Notes under the pieces: model-generated | The model's input: only the letters and a program-made list of their open reading frames with translations | Databases searched by the model: none | What the model was told of the DNA's origin: nothing | Source of the DNA: Heliorestis acidaminivorans | Lineage (GTDB): Bacteria > Bacillota > Desulfitobacteriia > Heliobacteriales > Heliobacteriaceae | DNA length: 64,000 bases | Direction: 5' to 3' | NCBI RefSeq assembly: GCF_008933955.1 | Contig: NZ_WBXO01000005.1 | Coordinates: forward strand, 186,001 to 250,000 | Shown: piece after piece, positions 1 through 10,236 of the stretch | Position numbering within the stretch: the stretch's first letter is position 1 | Layout of the letters: each line of letters opens with the position of its first letter | Position numbers and translations under genes: made by a program

Positions 1-2
1 CC

Positions 3-956
3 CAATTAGCTTCCTGTTTGACCACAGAAAGTGCCGACAGGATCTCTTTTTGTACTGACGATCGACATCCAGAAGATTTATTAGTAGAAGGTCATCTCGA
101 TCACCTTCTACGTCAAGCTGTTAAGGTTGGTATCGATCCTTTGCTAGCCCTGAAAGCCTGTAGCTGGACTACAGCACGTCATTATGGTTTGTCTCGCCGA
201 GGTGCTATTGCGCCTGGCTATTTAGCTGATCTAGTTGTTTTTGAAGATCTTGAGAACTTCCAAGCTTCTCTAGTTATCAAAAAAGGTACTGTCGTGGCTA
301 GAAAGGGCCTTCTAGTTGAGGAAAGAGGAGATCCTTCTATCGATCCTATCTTCACAAATACTGTTCGACTGCCGGACATAAAAGGCAAGCTGGTGCCATC
401 GATAGACTCACGTAAATTTGTAAGAGTTATAGGTCTTCAAAAAAATCAAATTACTACTTCTTATGAAGAAGCAAAAGCTAAAGATATTGGCCCAGCTCAG
501 GATCTCCTCTATGCGGCTGTTATTGAGCGTCATGGCAAAAAGGGATCTATCGGTCAGGCTATCGTAAGAGGATTAGGACTTCAAAAAGGAGCACTAGCCT
601 CTACTATTGCTCATGACTCTCATAATCTAATCGTGATTGGGACAAGCGCTGAAGATATGGAAAAAGCCTGTCAGGCTGTAGCCGAGACAGGTGGGGGCAT
701 TGCTGTTGTTGTTGATGGAGAACTTCAAGCTCGACTGCCCCTACCCATAGCAGGTCTTATGTCTACAGCTACAGTGGAAGAAGTAGCTGTAGAGTTGAAA
801 AAGATACACCAAGTCCTTTGGGAGGCAGGCTGTACCATATCGTCGCCCGTAATGACTCTTTCTTTTTTGGCTTTGCCTGTTATTCCAGAGCTTAAAATAA
901 CTGATCAAGGCTTAGTTGATGTTAGAACTTTTCAATTCCTGTCATTAGAAGTTTAA
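3..956 (+). CDS. ade: Adenine deaminase, C-terminal part (5' end outside window)
   Basis: Adenine deaminase converts adenine to hypoxanthine in cytoplasmic purine salvage. The frame is open to the left edge, so the N-terminal half of this usually 570-600 residue enzyme is missing from the window. Visible hallmarks are the CTDDRHPEDLL active-site segment near the start of the visible part, the amidohydrolase return strand GAIAPGYLADLVVF, and the long C-terminal domain containing AHDSHNLIVIG, all typical of bacterial Ade. The stop is followed after 24 bases by the next gene, so the two may be cotranscribed. A TTG at 18 lies inside the gene and is not a credible start. Confidence 0.9.
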   Translation, partial: QLASCLTTESADRISFCTDDRHPEDLLVEGHLDHLLRQAVKVGIDPLLALKACSWTTARHYGLSRRGAIAPGYLADLVVFEDLENFQASLVIKKGTVVARKGLLVEERGDPSIDPIFTNTVRLPDIKGKLVPSIDSRKFVRVIGLQKNQITTSYEEAKAKDIGPAQDLLYAAVIERHGKKGSIGQAIVRGLGLQKGALASTIAHDSHNLIVIGTSAEDMEKACQAVAETGGGIAVVVDGELQARLPLPIAGLMSTATVEEVAVELKKIHQVLWEAGCTISSPVMTLSFLALPVIPELKITDQGLVDVRTFQFLSLEV

Positions 957-980
957 TGTATAAAGAAAGGTAGGCCGCTT

Positions 981-3251
981 GTGAAGGTAATACAATTATC
1001 GCAATTTAAAGCTCTAGCGGCCCCTTATCGGCTTCAAGGGGTCATCTCTATGATGATGCTTTGGGAGCACCGACGAAGAGGCGTTAAGGGTATCTACGTC
1101 CACTATGTTGTCGCCAATCCAGCTGAATCACAAGTGGAATGGGTTGAAGGTATCCCTTATGGTCAAGGTGATACACTGCTAAAAAGTTTAGCAGAAGATC
1201 ATGTTATAGACTTAACTTATCAAGAAGCTTATTACATTTTTGAAGAAATGCGTGTCCAGCTAGCTAGAGCGCGTGTTGAATTAACAGAGGAAGTTCAAAA
1301 ACATTGGTCTCAAGTAGATCGTCCTGCTCAATTAAAGAATTCACAATGGCAGGAGTTAACTCAACGACTAGTGGGACGGAGACTTGATGCCAAAGAAACA
1401 GTTCACGCTTATTTTCAAGGATGGGCTATCGAAGACTGGGCTTTTGTTTATTACCTAATGCCACCACAAGTGCAGTCGCGACATCGTGATCATCTATCTT
1501 ATGCTAGATTAATGATGAAGAAGTTTCGTGGTGAAAGTTTACTACGAGGCATCGTCGTAGATGAGAAAGAGACGAAAGAAAGCAACAAGCATCATTTCGT
1601 CGCTGATTTGTTAGTAGGTAAAGAAAATCAACTGCTAAGTCAACGCATGCACTTTTATGTAGAAGAAGTAGAAGGCAACTGGGTTATTCAGAGAACGAGA
1701 AGGGAAAAAGCCAAAGAGATACCGCCGGGTTCAGAGCCATTTTTTCAAGGGCGCTGGTACTGGAGGTCTTTTGTTGTTCCCAGTACAGATCAGGTACTGG
1801 ACTTTTTACGCACTAAAGAAGGATGTCATGTTGACGAGAACGACGAAGGTCTTGCCATCGTTTATGTAAGTCATATGAACGATGCTACTAAGCTCGGCGT
1901 TGATGTTTCTCGTGATGCTAGAGGTCAGATCTGGATTGGTTATCGCGAAGTTGTTATCGGTGCGATTAGTGAAGATCGACTTGCCTCACTCTTACAAGAA
2001 TTACGGCGGGAGAAAATATTAAGTCGCCAAAGTGGAAAAGGTCCTTTTAGACTACCTGAAGCGGCTAACTATCTATATCGAGAAGGCCATTTTGATAGCT
2101 TTGAGGAATTTGTCAAAGCATGGGAGCAAGAATTTCGCAGAGCTGGAGAGGCTGAGGGAGAAGGCATAACATTTGAAGCTTCTCAGATGGGTTCATTGCT
2201 TACCCAGTTTATGGAGTGGCGTTTTGGCGAAAGCTGGAATGCTGAGTGGCGTCGGTTTGCCCGTCAGAGTGGTGAAGATAGTAAAACTATTGAAGAGCAT
2301 TCTCAAGGTGCTCTGTTCTGGGAATGGTTTGTTTTCGATCGGCTTTCACAAAAAGATACAACTTTAGATGTTTTTATTGATGAAGTAGGTATTCATTTAC
2401 CTCCGATGATGGTAACAACACTGAAGAAGTGGCGAGAGAGCACTCCTGGATTTTTTGTAATCACTTCAATGGAAGAAAAGGGTTTTTGGGCTCGTGATCT
2501 TTTTCGAGATAAGTCTTATTATATCGAAGACAGTGATTGTAAGCCTGGAGAACCACCCTATGAAGAAGGCTATATAATCTTTTCGCGGATAATGATTAGA
2601 GAAGGTAAATGGCATTATGGTGGAGTGGCGCACTTTTTTCCACGCTGGTATCGTAAGGCCATTGAAAGTTTTATGGAACGGATCGGCCTCTGGGATGGAG
2701 AAAATTTCAGAGAAGATCAATGGCGTAACCGCTCTTGGTCTATTCTTATTTACCTCGTAGAACTTTGCAAAAAACCGATCATACCTAAGCTCTTCACAAT
2801 GGAAGGACACTTAGCAGGTATGTCAAGAGCTGTTTATCAAGTTAAAGACTATTCTGCTGTTAAGAAAACAGTTGAGAAGCTTTCTGAATTTGTCTTTGTT
2901 GCGCGAGAAAGACAAAAAGATCAAGGTGAGTATTTACGCTATGACTGGCTTGAACATGGTTTAACGTCGCAACTAATGACTTCAATGCAAGAGCTGCCTT
3001 TAACGATGGATAGCGAAGGAATTCGCTTAAGTGATATTTTTCAAGACAGCAAAGATGGTCAGGAAGTTAGACAAGTGGGCACTTTGATGCTTCACAAACA
3101 ATATGCAGTCATTGATACAATTTCTATGGAACGTCTTGATGTGTTAAAGCGAGTGCTTTCTAAATACTGCGGCTTTTATCTTATTCACGATGAAGATTTT
3201 TTCGAAGAAGCTGAGGTTTTGGCGCAGGCTCCTTTGAAGGAGAAGCAGTAG
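981..3251 (+). CDS. Hypothetical protein, 756 aa
   Basis: I do not recognise this protein. It begins with GTG preceded by an AAAGGTAGG-like ribosome site and follows ade by 24 bases. It is rich in Trp, Arg and Glu, has no signal peptide or membrane segment, and looks soluble and cytoplasmic. Residues about 125-250 (from DAKETVHAYFQGWAIEDWAF to the paired beta-strand region ending VIQRTRREK) resemble the general layout of an NTF2-like domain, but this is a weak impression. There is no nucleotide-binding or metal motif I can name. Base composition matches its neighbours, so there is no sign of recent transfer. Confidence 0.7.
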   Translation: MKVIQLSQFKALAAPYRLQGVISMMMLWEHRRRGVKGIYVHYVVANPAESQVEWVEGIPYGQGDTLLKSLAEDHVIDLTYQEAYYIFEEMRVQLARARVELTEEVQKHWSQVDRPAQLKNSQWQELTQRLVGRRLDAKETVHAYFQGWAIEDWAFVYYLMPPQVQSRHRDHLSYARLMMKKFRGESLLRGIVVDEKETKESNKHHFVADLLVGKENQLLSQRMHFYVEEVEGNWVIQRTRREKAKEIPPGSEPFFQGRWYWRSFVVPSTDQVLDFLRTKEGCHVDENDEGLAIVYVSHMNDATKLGVDVSRDARGQIWIGYREVVIGAISEDRLASLLQELRREKILSRQSGKGPFRLPEAANYLYREGHFDSFEEFVKAWEQEFRRAGEAEGEGITFEASQMGSLLTQFMEWRFGESWNAEWRRFARQSGEDSKTIEEHSQGALFWEWFVFDRLSQKDTTLDVFIDEVGIHLPPMMVTTLKKWRESTPGFFVITSMEEKGFWARDLFRDKSYYIEDSDCKPGEPPYEEGYIIFSRIMIREGKWHYGGVAHFFPRWYRKAIESFMERIGLWDGENFREDQWRNRSWSILIYLVELCKKPIIPKLFTMEGHLAGMSRAVYQVKDYSAVKKTVEKLSEFVFVARERQKDQGEYLRYDWLEHGLTSQLMTSMQELPLTMDSEGIRLSDIFQDSKDGQEVRQVGTLMLHKQYAVIDTISMERLDVLKRVLSKYCGFYLIHDEDFFEEAEVLAQAPLKEKQ

Positions 3252-3378
3252 GTAGCTTTACTCTAGCTTAGATATAAAATAGATTAGACAGGAAGTAGCT
3301 AGACAGGTTGAAGTAAATTGGCTAGAATTGTTGAATGATGGAGATCCTATGGAAGTTAGTAAGGTAGGTGATAAGTAG

Positions 3379-3663
3379 ATGGCTTTGACCAAAGAGGAAG
3401 TTCAACACGTTGCCAAACTGGCTCGTTTGGAGCTCTCAGAAGATGAAGTTGACAAGTATACAGTGCAGTTAAATGCCATTTTAGAATATGCCCGCAAGCT
3501 AGAGGCTTTAGATACTACGAATGTTCCGCCGACAGCTCATGCTTTTCCTTTGCAGAATGTAATGCGGGAAGATAAGGTTACGGCTTCGATGGCTCAAGAG
3601 AAAGTTGTGAGTAATGCGCCTGATGAAGAGGATGGGTTTTTTAAGGTGCCTCGCATAGTCTAA
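3379..3663 (+). CDS. gatC: Asp-tRNA(Asn)/Glu-tRNA(Gln) amidotransferase subunit C
   Basis: Small subunit of the GatCAB amidotransferase, which turns mischarged Glu-tRNA(Gln) and Asp-tRNA(Asn) into Gln- and Asn-tRNA. Its 94 residues are the normal length. The N-terminus ALTKEEVQHVAKLARLELSE and the C-terminal KVPRIV tail are characteristic. The ATG follows an AGGTAGGTGATAAG ribosome site. gatA follows after 51 bases and gatB overlaps gatA, giving the standard gatCAB operon order. Confidence 0.96.
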   Translation: MALTKEEVQHVAKLARLELSEDEVDKYTVQLNAILEYARKLEALDTTNVPPTAHAFPLQNVMREDKVTASMAQEKVVSNAPDEEDGFFKVPRIV

Positions 3664-3714
3664 TTCCTAATTTTTCAATAATACCCTGAACCTAGTATTG
3701 AACGGAGGATCCTT

Positions 3715-5190
3715 GTGAAACTCTATAGTAAGCGTGCTCATGAGTTGCATGAGCTTTTGGTAAGCAAACAAGTTAGTGCTGTGGAGCTTGTTAATGATGT
3801 GGCGGCTCGTCTTGAAGATGTAGAGCCGAAGGTGCTTGCTTTTGTCAGTCAGCGGATTGAGGATGCGAAGGCAGAAGCGGCTCGGGTTGATGATAAGATT
3901 GCTTCGGGAGAGACTATTGGTCCTTTGGAAGGGATCCCGATGGCTATTAAAGATAATATGTGTACGGAAGGTATTCCGACGACTTGTTCATCTAAGATGC
4001 TTCATAACTTTGTACCTCCTTACTCTGCTACCGTTGTGCGTAAGCTTAATGAGGCTGGGGCAATTATGTTAGGCAAGGTGAACATGGATGAGTTTGCTAT
4101 GGGCTCTTCTTGTGAGAACTCTTGGCAAGAGGGGACCCGCAACCCTTGGCGTTTGGAGCGTGTGCCTGGTGGTTCTTCTGGTGGTTCAGCGGCCTCGGTA
4201 GCGGCTGGACAGGCCATTTTTTCGCTTGGCTCTGATACAGGTGGTTCGATTCGACAGCCTGCCGCTTTTTGTGGTGTTGTGGGGTTAAAGCCTACTTATG
4301 GTTCTGTTTCTCGTTATGGTTTGATTGCTTTTGCTTCTTCTCTTGATCAGATCGGCCCTTTTAGCCGTGATGTGCGCGATTGTGCTCAGGTTATGAATGT
4401 AATCGCTGGTCATGATCCTTTGGACTCTACTTCAGCGCCTATTGATCGCCCTGATTACACTTCTTTCTTGAACAAGTCAATCAAAGGTTGGCGCATTGGA
4501 GTGCCGAAAGAGTATTTTGGTGAAGGTATTGACGCTGAAGTAGAAGAAGTGCTTCGCAAAGCTATGAAGACTTTAGAAAGCCTTGGTGCGGAACTGGTTG
4601 AGTGTTCTTTGCCACATACGGAGTATGCTTTACCATGTTATTACATTATTGCACCAGCTGAAGCTTCTTCTAATTTAGCTCGCTATGATGGCGTTCGCTA
4701 TGGTTTTCGGACTGAAGATGCAGAAGATTTGATTTCTATGTTCAGCAAGACTCGCTCTGAAGGTTTTGGTGAAGAAGTTAAACGACGCATTATGTTGGGA
4801 ACTTACGCTTTAAGCTCAGGATATTATGATGCCTACTATCTCAAGGCTCTGAAAGTGCGCACATTGATTAAGCAGGATTTTGATCGTGCTTTTGAGAAAT
4901 TTGATGTTCTCTTATCTCCAACGACACCGACTGTTGCTTTTACCTGTGGTGATAGGTTGGAAAACCCTTTGCAGATGTATCAATCTGATATCTGTACGCT
5001 TTCAGTTAACTTAGCAGGCATTCCGGCTATTTCTATTAATGCTGGTTTTGCCGATGGTCTACCTATTGGACTACAATTTATGGGCAAACCTTTCGAAGAA
5101 GGACGTCTTTTGCAGATCTCCCATGCTTTTGAGGAGGCCACGGGCTGTCACAGCCAGATGGCGCCATTGAAAGGAGGCTGTGAAGGATGA
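3715..5190 (+). CDS. gatA: Asp-tRNA(Asn)/Glu-tRNA(Gln) amidotransferase subunit A
   Basis: Amidase-signature glutaminase subunit that releases ammonia from glutamine for transfer by GatB. Its 491 residues are full length. The amidase catalytic triad region is present: the first lysine in [10 protein letters not shown], the serine-rich [10 protein letters not shown] stretch, and the nucleophile region [15 protein letters not shown]. The start is GTG behind GGAGGATCCTT. The TGA stop overlaps the ATG of gatB as ATGA, so translation is probably coupled. Confidence 0.97.
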   Translation: MKLYSKRAHELHELLVSKQVSAVELVNDVAARLEDVEPKVLAFVSQRIEDAKAEAARVDDKIASGETIGPLEGIPMAIKDNMCTEGIPTTCSSKMLHNFVPPYSATVVRKLNEAGAIMLGKVNMDEFAMGSSCENSWQEGTRNPWRLERVPGGSSGGSAASVAAGQAIFSLGSDTGGSIRQPAAFCGVVGLKPTYGSVSRYGLIAFASSLDQIGPFSRDVRDCAQVMNVIAGHDPLDSTSAPIDRPDYTSFLNKSIKGWRIGVPKEYFGEGIDAEVEEVLRKAMKTLESLGAELVECSLPHTEYALPCYYIIAPAEASSNLARYDGVRYGFRTEDAEDLISMFSKTRSEGFGEEVKRRIMLGTYALSSGYYDAYYLKALKVRTLIKQDFDRAFEKFDVLLSPTTPTVAFTCGDRLENPLQMYQSDICTLSVNLAGIPAISINAGFADGLPIGLQFMGKPFEEGRLLQISHAFEEATGCHSQMAPLKGGCEG

Positions 5191-6686
5191 GAGACTTCGA
5201 TTTTGAAATCGTCATGGGCTTAGAAGTCCATGCAGAGCTTCATACGAAGAGTAAAATCTTTTGTGGTTGTACGACCGAATTTGGCGGGGAACAAAATACC
5301 CATGTTTGCCCTGTTTGTTTAGGCTTGCCCGGTGTGTTGCCTGTGCTCAACGAAAAAGTAGCAGATTATGCTATGAAGGCAGGGTTGGCTCTAAACTGTA
5401 AGATAGCTAGCTTTTCTAAGTTCGACCGGAAAAACTATTTCTATCCTGATCTACCAAAGGCTTATCAAATCTCGCAATTTGATCTACCCATTGCCTCAGG
5501 TGGCTATATTGATATTGAAATAGAAGGCAAGAAGAAGCGTATCGGTATTACGCGCGTTCATATGGAAGAAGATGCCGGTAAGCTTGTTCATGGTGGTGGC
5601 TCGCTGGCTTATGCAGGTTACTCTTTAGCAGACTATAACCGCACAGGCGTTCCACTGATTGAGATCGTTTCTGAGCCTGACATTCGTTCTATTGAAGAAG
5701 CTATCGCTTACTTAGATCTATTAAAAGCTATTTTGGAGTACACGGAAGTTTCAGATTGCAAAATGGAACAAGGCAGTCTTCGCTGTGATGCTAACGTATC
5801 TTTGCGCCCCTGGGGTCAAAAAGAGCTAGGTACGAAAACAGAGTTGAAGAATATGAACTCTTTTAAAGCTCTGCAAAAAGCCTTAGAATATGAGATTGAG
5901 CGTCAAGCAGAAGTTTTACGTGAAGGCGGTAAGATTATTCAGGAAACGCGCATGTGGGATGAAAACAAAGGCGAAACCATTTCTCTGCGCAGTAAAGAAG
6001 AAGCTCACGATTACCGCTACTTCCCTGATCCAGACTTGCCTCCCATTATAATTTCTGAAGAATGGGTAGAGCGAATTCGCCAGACCTTACCGGAATTGCC
6101 TCAAGCAAGACAGATTCGTCTAGTAGAAAGCTATGGTTTACCTTCTTATGATGCATCTGTAATCACAGGCTCTAAAGCCATGGCTGATTATTTTGATCAG
6201 GCTTGCTCTGCTTACGGTATTGCTTTACCAGCAGGTCAAAGCACTGACGATAAAGGTAAGGAACGAGCCAAGCAAATTTCTAACTACATGATGGGCGAGC
6301 TTTCTCGACGCTTAAATGCTTCCGATCAAGGCTATCAGGACAGTCCAATTACGCCAGAAAACTTGGTAGAATTGCTTACCTTAATTGAAGGTGGTACTAT
6401 CTCCGGTAAGATTGCTAAGACTGTCTTTGATGAGATGTTCGAAAGCGGCAAAAAGCCTAAGCAAATCGTAGAAGAAAAAGGCTTAGTGCAGATCTCCGAT
6501 GAAGGCGCTATAGCCGCAGTAGTTTCTGAAGTTGTGGCTAAGAATCCGCAAGTTGTGGCAGATTTCAAAGCAGGCAAAGATAAAGCTGTAGGATTCTTTG
6601 TTGGACAAGTCATGAAAGCAACACGCGGTAAAGCTAACCCAGGTCTAGTTAATAAGCTCTTAATGGAAGAGTTGAAAAAGCAATAA
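5187..6686 (+). CDS. gatB: Asp-tRNA(Asn)/Glu-tRNA(Gln) amidotransferase subunit B
   Basis: Kinase/amidotransferase subunit of GatCAB that activates the misacylated tRNA and joins the ammonia channelled from GatA. Its 499 residues are near the family length. Signature stretches include [16 protein letters not shown] with its zinc cysteines (CGCTTEF and [11 protein letters not shown]), [13 protein letters not shown] and [16 protein letters not shown], plus the C-terminal GatB/YqeY helical domain ending in [12 protein letters not shown]. The start ATG overlaps the gatA stop. A terminator hairpin follows directly. Confidence 0.97.
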   Translation: MRDFDFEIVMGLEVHAELHTKSKIFCGCTTEFGGEQNTHVCPVCLGLPGVLPVLNEKVADYAMKAGLALNCKIASFSKFDRKNYFYPDLPKAYQISQFDLPIASGGYIDIEIEGKKKRIGITRVHMEEDAGKLVHGGGSLAYAGYSLADYNRTGVPLIEIVSEPDIRSIEEAIAYLDLLKAILEYTEVSDCKMEQGSLRCDANVSLRPWGQKELGTKTELKNMNSFKALQKALEYEIERQAEVLREGGKIIQETRMWDENKGETISLRSKEEAHDYRYFPDPDLPPIIISEEWVERIRQTLPELPQARQIRLVESYGLPSYDASVITGSKAMADYFDQACSAYGIALPAGQSTDDKGKERAKQISNYMMGELSRRLNASDQGYQDSPITPENLVELLTLIEGGTISGKIAKTVFDEMFESGKKPKQIVEEKGLVQISDEGAIAAVVSEVVAKNPQVVADFKAGKDKAVGFFVGQVMKATRGKANPGLVNKLLMEELKKQ

Positions 6687-6690
6687 AATA

Positions 6691-6738
6691 AGAAAAGAGA
6701 TCCGACAAGCTAGTTAGCCACTCGGGTCTCTTTTTTTG
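6691..6738 (+). terminator. Intrinsic terminator after gatB
   Basis: Inverted repeat AAGAGATCCGA ... TCGGGTCTCTT followed by a run of seven T, beginning just after the gatB stop. Confidence 0.85.
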
Positions 6739-6836
6739 TCACAACTTTTCACAAAAAAGAGCAGGGAAGATTGGTCAAGTTGTGGAATAGAATAACCTGT
6801 ATTTTCCTTTCAACTCAGAGCGAAGGAGTTGCATAT

Positions 6837-8504
6837 ATGGCAGAACAGAGCGTTCTTCAATTCAAGACCATGTTAGGCAATTTATTAAAAGCCCGTTTTC
6901 CTTGTCTATATATATCAACGTGGGAAGAAGAGCGGGCTTTGCAAGTGATAGACAAAGTTGTCCATGATACTGAATTGATTAGAACTACTCGTAAACTTTT
7001 TACTTGGAACTTGACCGATGGTATCAAAGGTGAAGGGCAGTCAGGTAAAGAAGAAACTAAGACACCGCTTAAAGCGTTAGAATTTATAGAGAAGTATACT
7101 GAGCCTGCTGTTTTTGTTCTGAAAGACTTTCATATCTTTTTTGGTGGTCAAGGTCGATTGCCTGATTTTCAAGTTATCCGTAAGATCCGCAATATTATTC
7201 CTGCGCTGAAACTATCTACACCCAAGAATATCATCTTTTTGTCACCCACTTTGATCTTACCTAAGGATCTAGAAAAGGACGTAACAGTTATAGATTTTGA
7301 ACTGCCGTCCTTTCTTGAAATAGAGAGACTTCTTGATGATATGATCGATGCTAATAGAGACAATGAACGGATCACTATTGAACTTTCAGATGAAGAAAAA
7401 GAGCGCTTAGCCAAAGCCGCTTTAGGTCTAACCTTACAGGAAGCAGAAAATGCTTTTGCGCGAGCTATGGTTGAAAACGGACGCTTGTGTATCAAAGATA
7501 TGGATATTATCTTAGAAGAAAAGCGGCAGATCATCAAAAAATCAGAAATACTTGAATTCATTAAGTCTGATCTTAATATGGATGATGTGGGTGGATTAGA
7601 GAATCTAAAGCGTTGGCTGAAGAAAAGGGACAAATCTTGGCTAGACTCAGCACAGCGTTATGGTTTGCCAGCCCCGAAAGGTGTCTTGATTACAGGCGTT
7701 CCTGGTTGTGGTAAGAGCCTCATAGCTAAAGCAGTGGGAGCTACTTGGCAGTTGCCGCTTTTGCGTCTTGATATTGGGAAGATATATAGCGGTATCGTTG
7801 GAAGTAGTGAAGAGAACATGCGTCGGGCTATTCAAACAGCCGAAGCAATTGCTCCCTCTATTCTTTGGATTGATGAGATAGAAAAAGGCTTAAGCGGCAT
7901 GAACTCTAATGGCGACAGTGGTACTTCGACACGTATTTTTGGCACTTTCTTAACGTGGATGCAAGAGAAAAAGAAGCCTGTTTTTGTTGTTGCTACGGCT
8001 AATAATATTCAATCCTTGCCACCAGAACTGTTACGCAAAGGTCGGTTTGACGAAATCTTTTTTGTTGACTTGCCTACATTGAGAGAACGGATGGCCATCT
8101 TTGAGGTTCATCTGAAAAAAAGGCTTCACGATGAAGAAGTAAAAGGCTCTTTTCATCTGACTGAAGCAGTAATGGAGCGGCTAGCTCAGAAGACAGAAAG
8201 CTTTGTGGGCGCTGAGATTGAGCAAATTGTCGTTGCCGCACTTTTCGAAGCTTACTCAGAAAATCGAGCCATCGAAGAAAAAGACCTTTACAAAGCAATC
8301 GATACAATGATTCCATTAGCAGTAACACAAGCCGAAACGATTAGGGCTATTCGTGAATGGGCTAATGTGCGAGCAGTAGCCGCTACGTCACAAGATTATC
8401 GTGTAGAATACCAACAGCCTTCTTTTCCAGAAAAAGAAGAAAAAAGTCCTGCTCCAGCAGAAGATATTCGAGCCTTGCGGGGTGGAAGAACAATAGATTT
8501 TTAG
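6837..8504 (+). CDS. AAA ATPase of the Ycf46 type
   Basis: Cytoplasmic AAA+ ATPase resembling chloroplast/cyanobacterial Ycf46 and FtsH/proteasome-type AAA modules. The frame opens at a TTG at 6771, but the ATG at 6837 has a good ribosome site (GAAGGAGTTG) and gives the usual MAEQ-type N-terminus, so 555 residues are preferred. Residues 1-230 are a non-ATPase region with its own degenerate fold. The AAA module has Walker A GVPGCGKS (about 287-294), Walker [10 protein letters not shown] (about 341) and sensor/arginine-finger region [11 protein letters not shown]. It heads a tight cassette with DUF1257 and DUF2997 genes, a combination also known from cyanobacteria. Its substrate is unknown. Confidence 0.88.
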   Translation: MAEQSVLQFKTMLGNLLKARFPCLYISTWEEERALQVIDKVVHDTELIRTTRKLFTWNLTDGIKGEGQSGKEETKTPLKALEFIEKYTEPAVFVLKDFHIFFGGQGRLPDFQVIRKIRNIIPALKLSTPKNIIFLSPTLILPKDLEKDVTVIDFELPSFLEIERLLDDMIDANRDNERITIELSDEEKERLAKAALGLTLQEAENAFARAMVENGRLCIKDMDIILEEKRQIIKKSEILEFIKSDLNMDDVGGLENLKRWLKKRDKSWLDSAQRYGLPAPKGVLITGVPGCGKSLIAKAVGATWQLPLLRLDIGKIYSGIVGSSEENMRRAIQTAEAIAPSILWIDEIEKGLSGMNSNGDSGTSTRIFGTFLTWMQEKKKPVFVVATANNIQSLPPELLRKGRFDEIFFVDLPTLRERMAIFEVHLKKRLHDEEVKGSFHLTEAVMERLAQKTESFVGAEIEQIVVAALFEAYSENRAIEEKDLYKAIDTMIPLAVTQAETIRAIREWANVRAVAATSQDYRVEYQQPSFPEKEEKSPAPAEDIRALRGGRTIDF

Positions 8505-8510
8505 AAGCAG

Positions 8511-9044
8511 GTGGGTGCTTTGAGCGTTTCATTAATTCTTTTGCCATTAGGGCTTGCCGCGGCAGGTATGATTGGCATAAAAGAAGTTGAGAAAGCTGAT
8601 CAGCTGGAATTAGAAAAGCTAAGAGCTAAAAAGCAAAAAGAAGTCGCAACAGATTCTATAGAAAAAGAAGTAAGTAAACCTTTGCACTGGTATGCTATGG
8701 AGACAAGAATGAAAGATCTATCTATGATAGGCAATAGTCTTGATAACTTAGGATGTCTCTATCAGAGCATAGACGATCTTATTGCTTTTCGCTGGCGAGA
8801 AAAGGATTGTTTTCTAAGGCAAAATGAAGCTGGTCTTTATGAGGCAATTTTTAACGATCTTGTAACTGTAGAAGTAGCACAAAAAATCGTTGCCGAAGTA
8901 CAAGAAGAATACACTAAAGTATTACAAGCCCAGGTTTATACAAAATTGCTTGCGAAAGCAGAAGAGAGAGGCTTGATCTTAGAAAGCGAAGAAATAGAAG
9001 CAGACAACTCTGTTTTGCTTACCTTTTCTGTACAGGGGAGATAA
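8511..9044 (+). CDS. DUF1257 (Ycf35-like) family protein with N-terminal hydrophobic segment
   Basis: Residues from about 64 onward (ETRMKDLSMIGNSLDNLGC) match the pattern of DUF1257/Ycf35 proteins, a family of unknown function that travels with Ycf46-type ATPases. Unusually, the protein starts with a hydrophobic stretch (SLILLPLGLAAAGMIGI) and a charged linker before that domain, so it may be membrane-tethered. The start codon is TTG or GTG within six bases of the upstream stop. The DUF2997 gene follows after four bases. The assignment rests on sequence pattern and context, not on a search. Confidence 0.7.
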   Translation: MGALSVSLILLPLGLAAAGMIGIKEVEKADQLELEKLRAKKQKEVATDSIEKEVSKPLHWYAMETRMKDLSMIGNSLDNLGCLYQSIDDLIAFRWREKDCFLRQNEAGLYEAIFNDLVTVEVAQKIVAEVQEEYTKVLQAQVYTKLLAKAEERGLILESEEIEADNSVLLTFSVQGR

Positions 9045-9048
9045 GGCT

Positions 9049-9300
9049 ATGTTAAAACGTAAGATAGAGATCCGTTTGCGACCAGATGGTGAGATAGAAG
9101 CAGAAGTAAAAGGGTTCAAAGGTAAGAAGTGTACAGACTATATAGCTTTCCTCGAAGAGCTATTAGAAGCTGAGACAATTGATTCCAATTATAGGGCTGA
9201 ATATTATGAGCAAGAAGTTCTCCTGAAGGATGAAAACAAAGTACTAGAATCAATAGAGGTAATACCAGAAAGCATCTTAAAGGCTTCCAACAAAAAATAA
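9049..9300 (+). CDS. DUF2997 family protein
   Basis: 83-residue protein whose first 40 residues (KIEIRLRPDGEIEAEVKGFK, then GKKCTDYIAFLEELL) show the two-strand 'xDGxIxxxVxGxxGxxC' pattern of DUF2997. This small family of unknown function is encoded beside DUF1257 and AAA genes. It starts with ATG behind GGGGAGATAAGGCT and sits four bases after the DUF1257 gene. The C-terminal 40 residues are Glu-rich and less conserved-looking. A role with the AAA ATPase is inferred from gene order only. Confidence 0.72.
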   Translation: MLKRKIEIRLRPDGEIEAEVKGFKGKKCTDYIAFLEELLEAETIDSNYRAEYYEQEVLLKDENKVLESIEVIPESILKASNKK

Positions 9301-9332
9301 GGCTAAGGCATTTTGAATAGGCAGGTGAAGTT

Positions 9333-10220
9333 ATGGCTATCACTTCACGAGGTAAAATGTGGGAATTCATGAATTCCTTCTGGATGTTATGGCTTTTTAC
9401 ACTCGGTATCTTTAACTGGATCTCTTTTCTCTACATAGGTTTTAGAGCTAAGCAGAAAAAATGGATGCTTTATGGTCTTGCCTACGCTATTCCCTTTATG
9501 ATCATGATGATGGCTGATGCGAATGAGTCCTTAAGTGAGTTAGGTGCTACTTTAGCTCTGCTGATTTTTCTTATCTCTTTAATTCATGGCTTTATCGCCC
9601 GTAAAGAATACTTGCTTCGATTAGAGGCTTTACAAGAATCGAAAGGGCAACGCATGGCCGAGATGAAAGAGAAAATAGCCTCTCAATACAACCCAAATGG
9701 GGTGACAGTAGAAACTGATAGTGGGGCAACAAACTCGTCAGTCAACAGACAAGTAGATTCGTCAGCGTCACATCCAGTATCAGCGCCCAAAGAGTCCATC
9801 ACGCTTCCACCAAAAGAGGTGGAGAAAATAACTCCAAAAGTAAATGATTTTGACTTACTTCCTCCAGTACAAGGCCCTTATGCCAATAAGTCAACGGAAA
9901 GTCCCAAACCGCAAAATTCAGTCAAGACAGTACCGTCGAAGATAGAAGAAAGAGAAGAGAAAGCAAAGAAGGAAGAAAAGCAACTGCTCGATCTTAATCA
10001 AGCCAGCGTTGACGAGTTAGCTTCCTTGCCAGGCATTGGTCCTATATTGGCCAAAAAGGCAGTACAAGTAAGAGAAAGTCAACAAGGCTTTCGTCAGCTA
10101 GAAGATTTTGCCGCCGCACTACAACTGAAGCCGCATATAGTAGAAAGAATAAGACCTATGGTAACCATCAAGGCTCTTTCCAGAAGACAAGGTCGCTCCG
10201 GTCGTGTTGTAGATTATTAA
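9333..10220 (+). CDS. Membrane protein with C-terminal ComEA-type helix-hairpin-helix domain
   Basis: The N-terminal 85 residues contain about three membrane segments (FWMLWLFTLGIFNWISFLYI, WMLYGLAYAIPFMIMMM, LALLIFLISLIHGFI). A polar Ser/Pro/Lys-rich linker of about 130 residues follows. The C-terminus (from about residue 225) is LDLNQASVDELASLPGIGP plus a second hairpin, the helix-hairpin-helix fold of ComEA-like DNA- or protein-binding domains. No nuclease or transport domain is visible. It lies between the DUF2997 and radical-SAM genes and is probably cotranscribed. The membrane-HhH pairing suggests tethering of DNA or a partner near the membrane, which is inference. Confidence 0.75.
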   Translation: MAITSRGKMWEFMNSFWMLWLFTLGIFNWISFLYIGFRAKQKKWMLYGLAYAIPFMIMMMADANESLSELGATLALLIFLISLIHGFIARKEYLLRLEALQESKGQRMAEMKEKIASQYNPNGVTVETDSGATNSSVNRQVDSSASHPVSAPKESITLPPKEVEKITPKVNDFDLLPPVQGPYANKSTESPKPQNSVKTVPSKIEEREEKAKKEEKQLLDLNQASVDELASLPGIGPILAKKAVQVRESQQGFRQLEDFAAALQLKPHIVERIRPMVTIKALSRRQGRSGRVVDY

Positions 10221-10236
10221 GGTGGTGTCGAAATCT

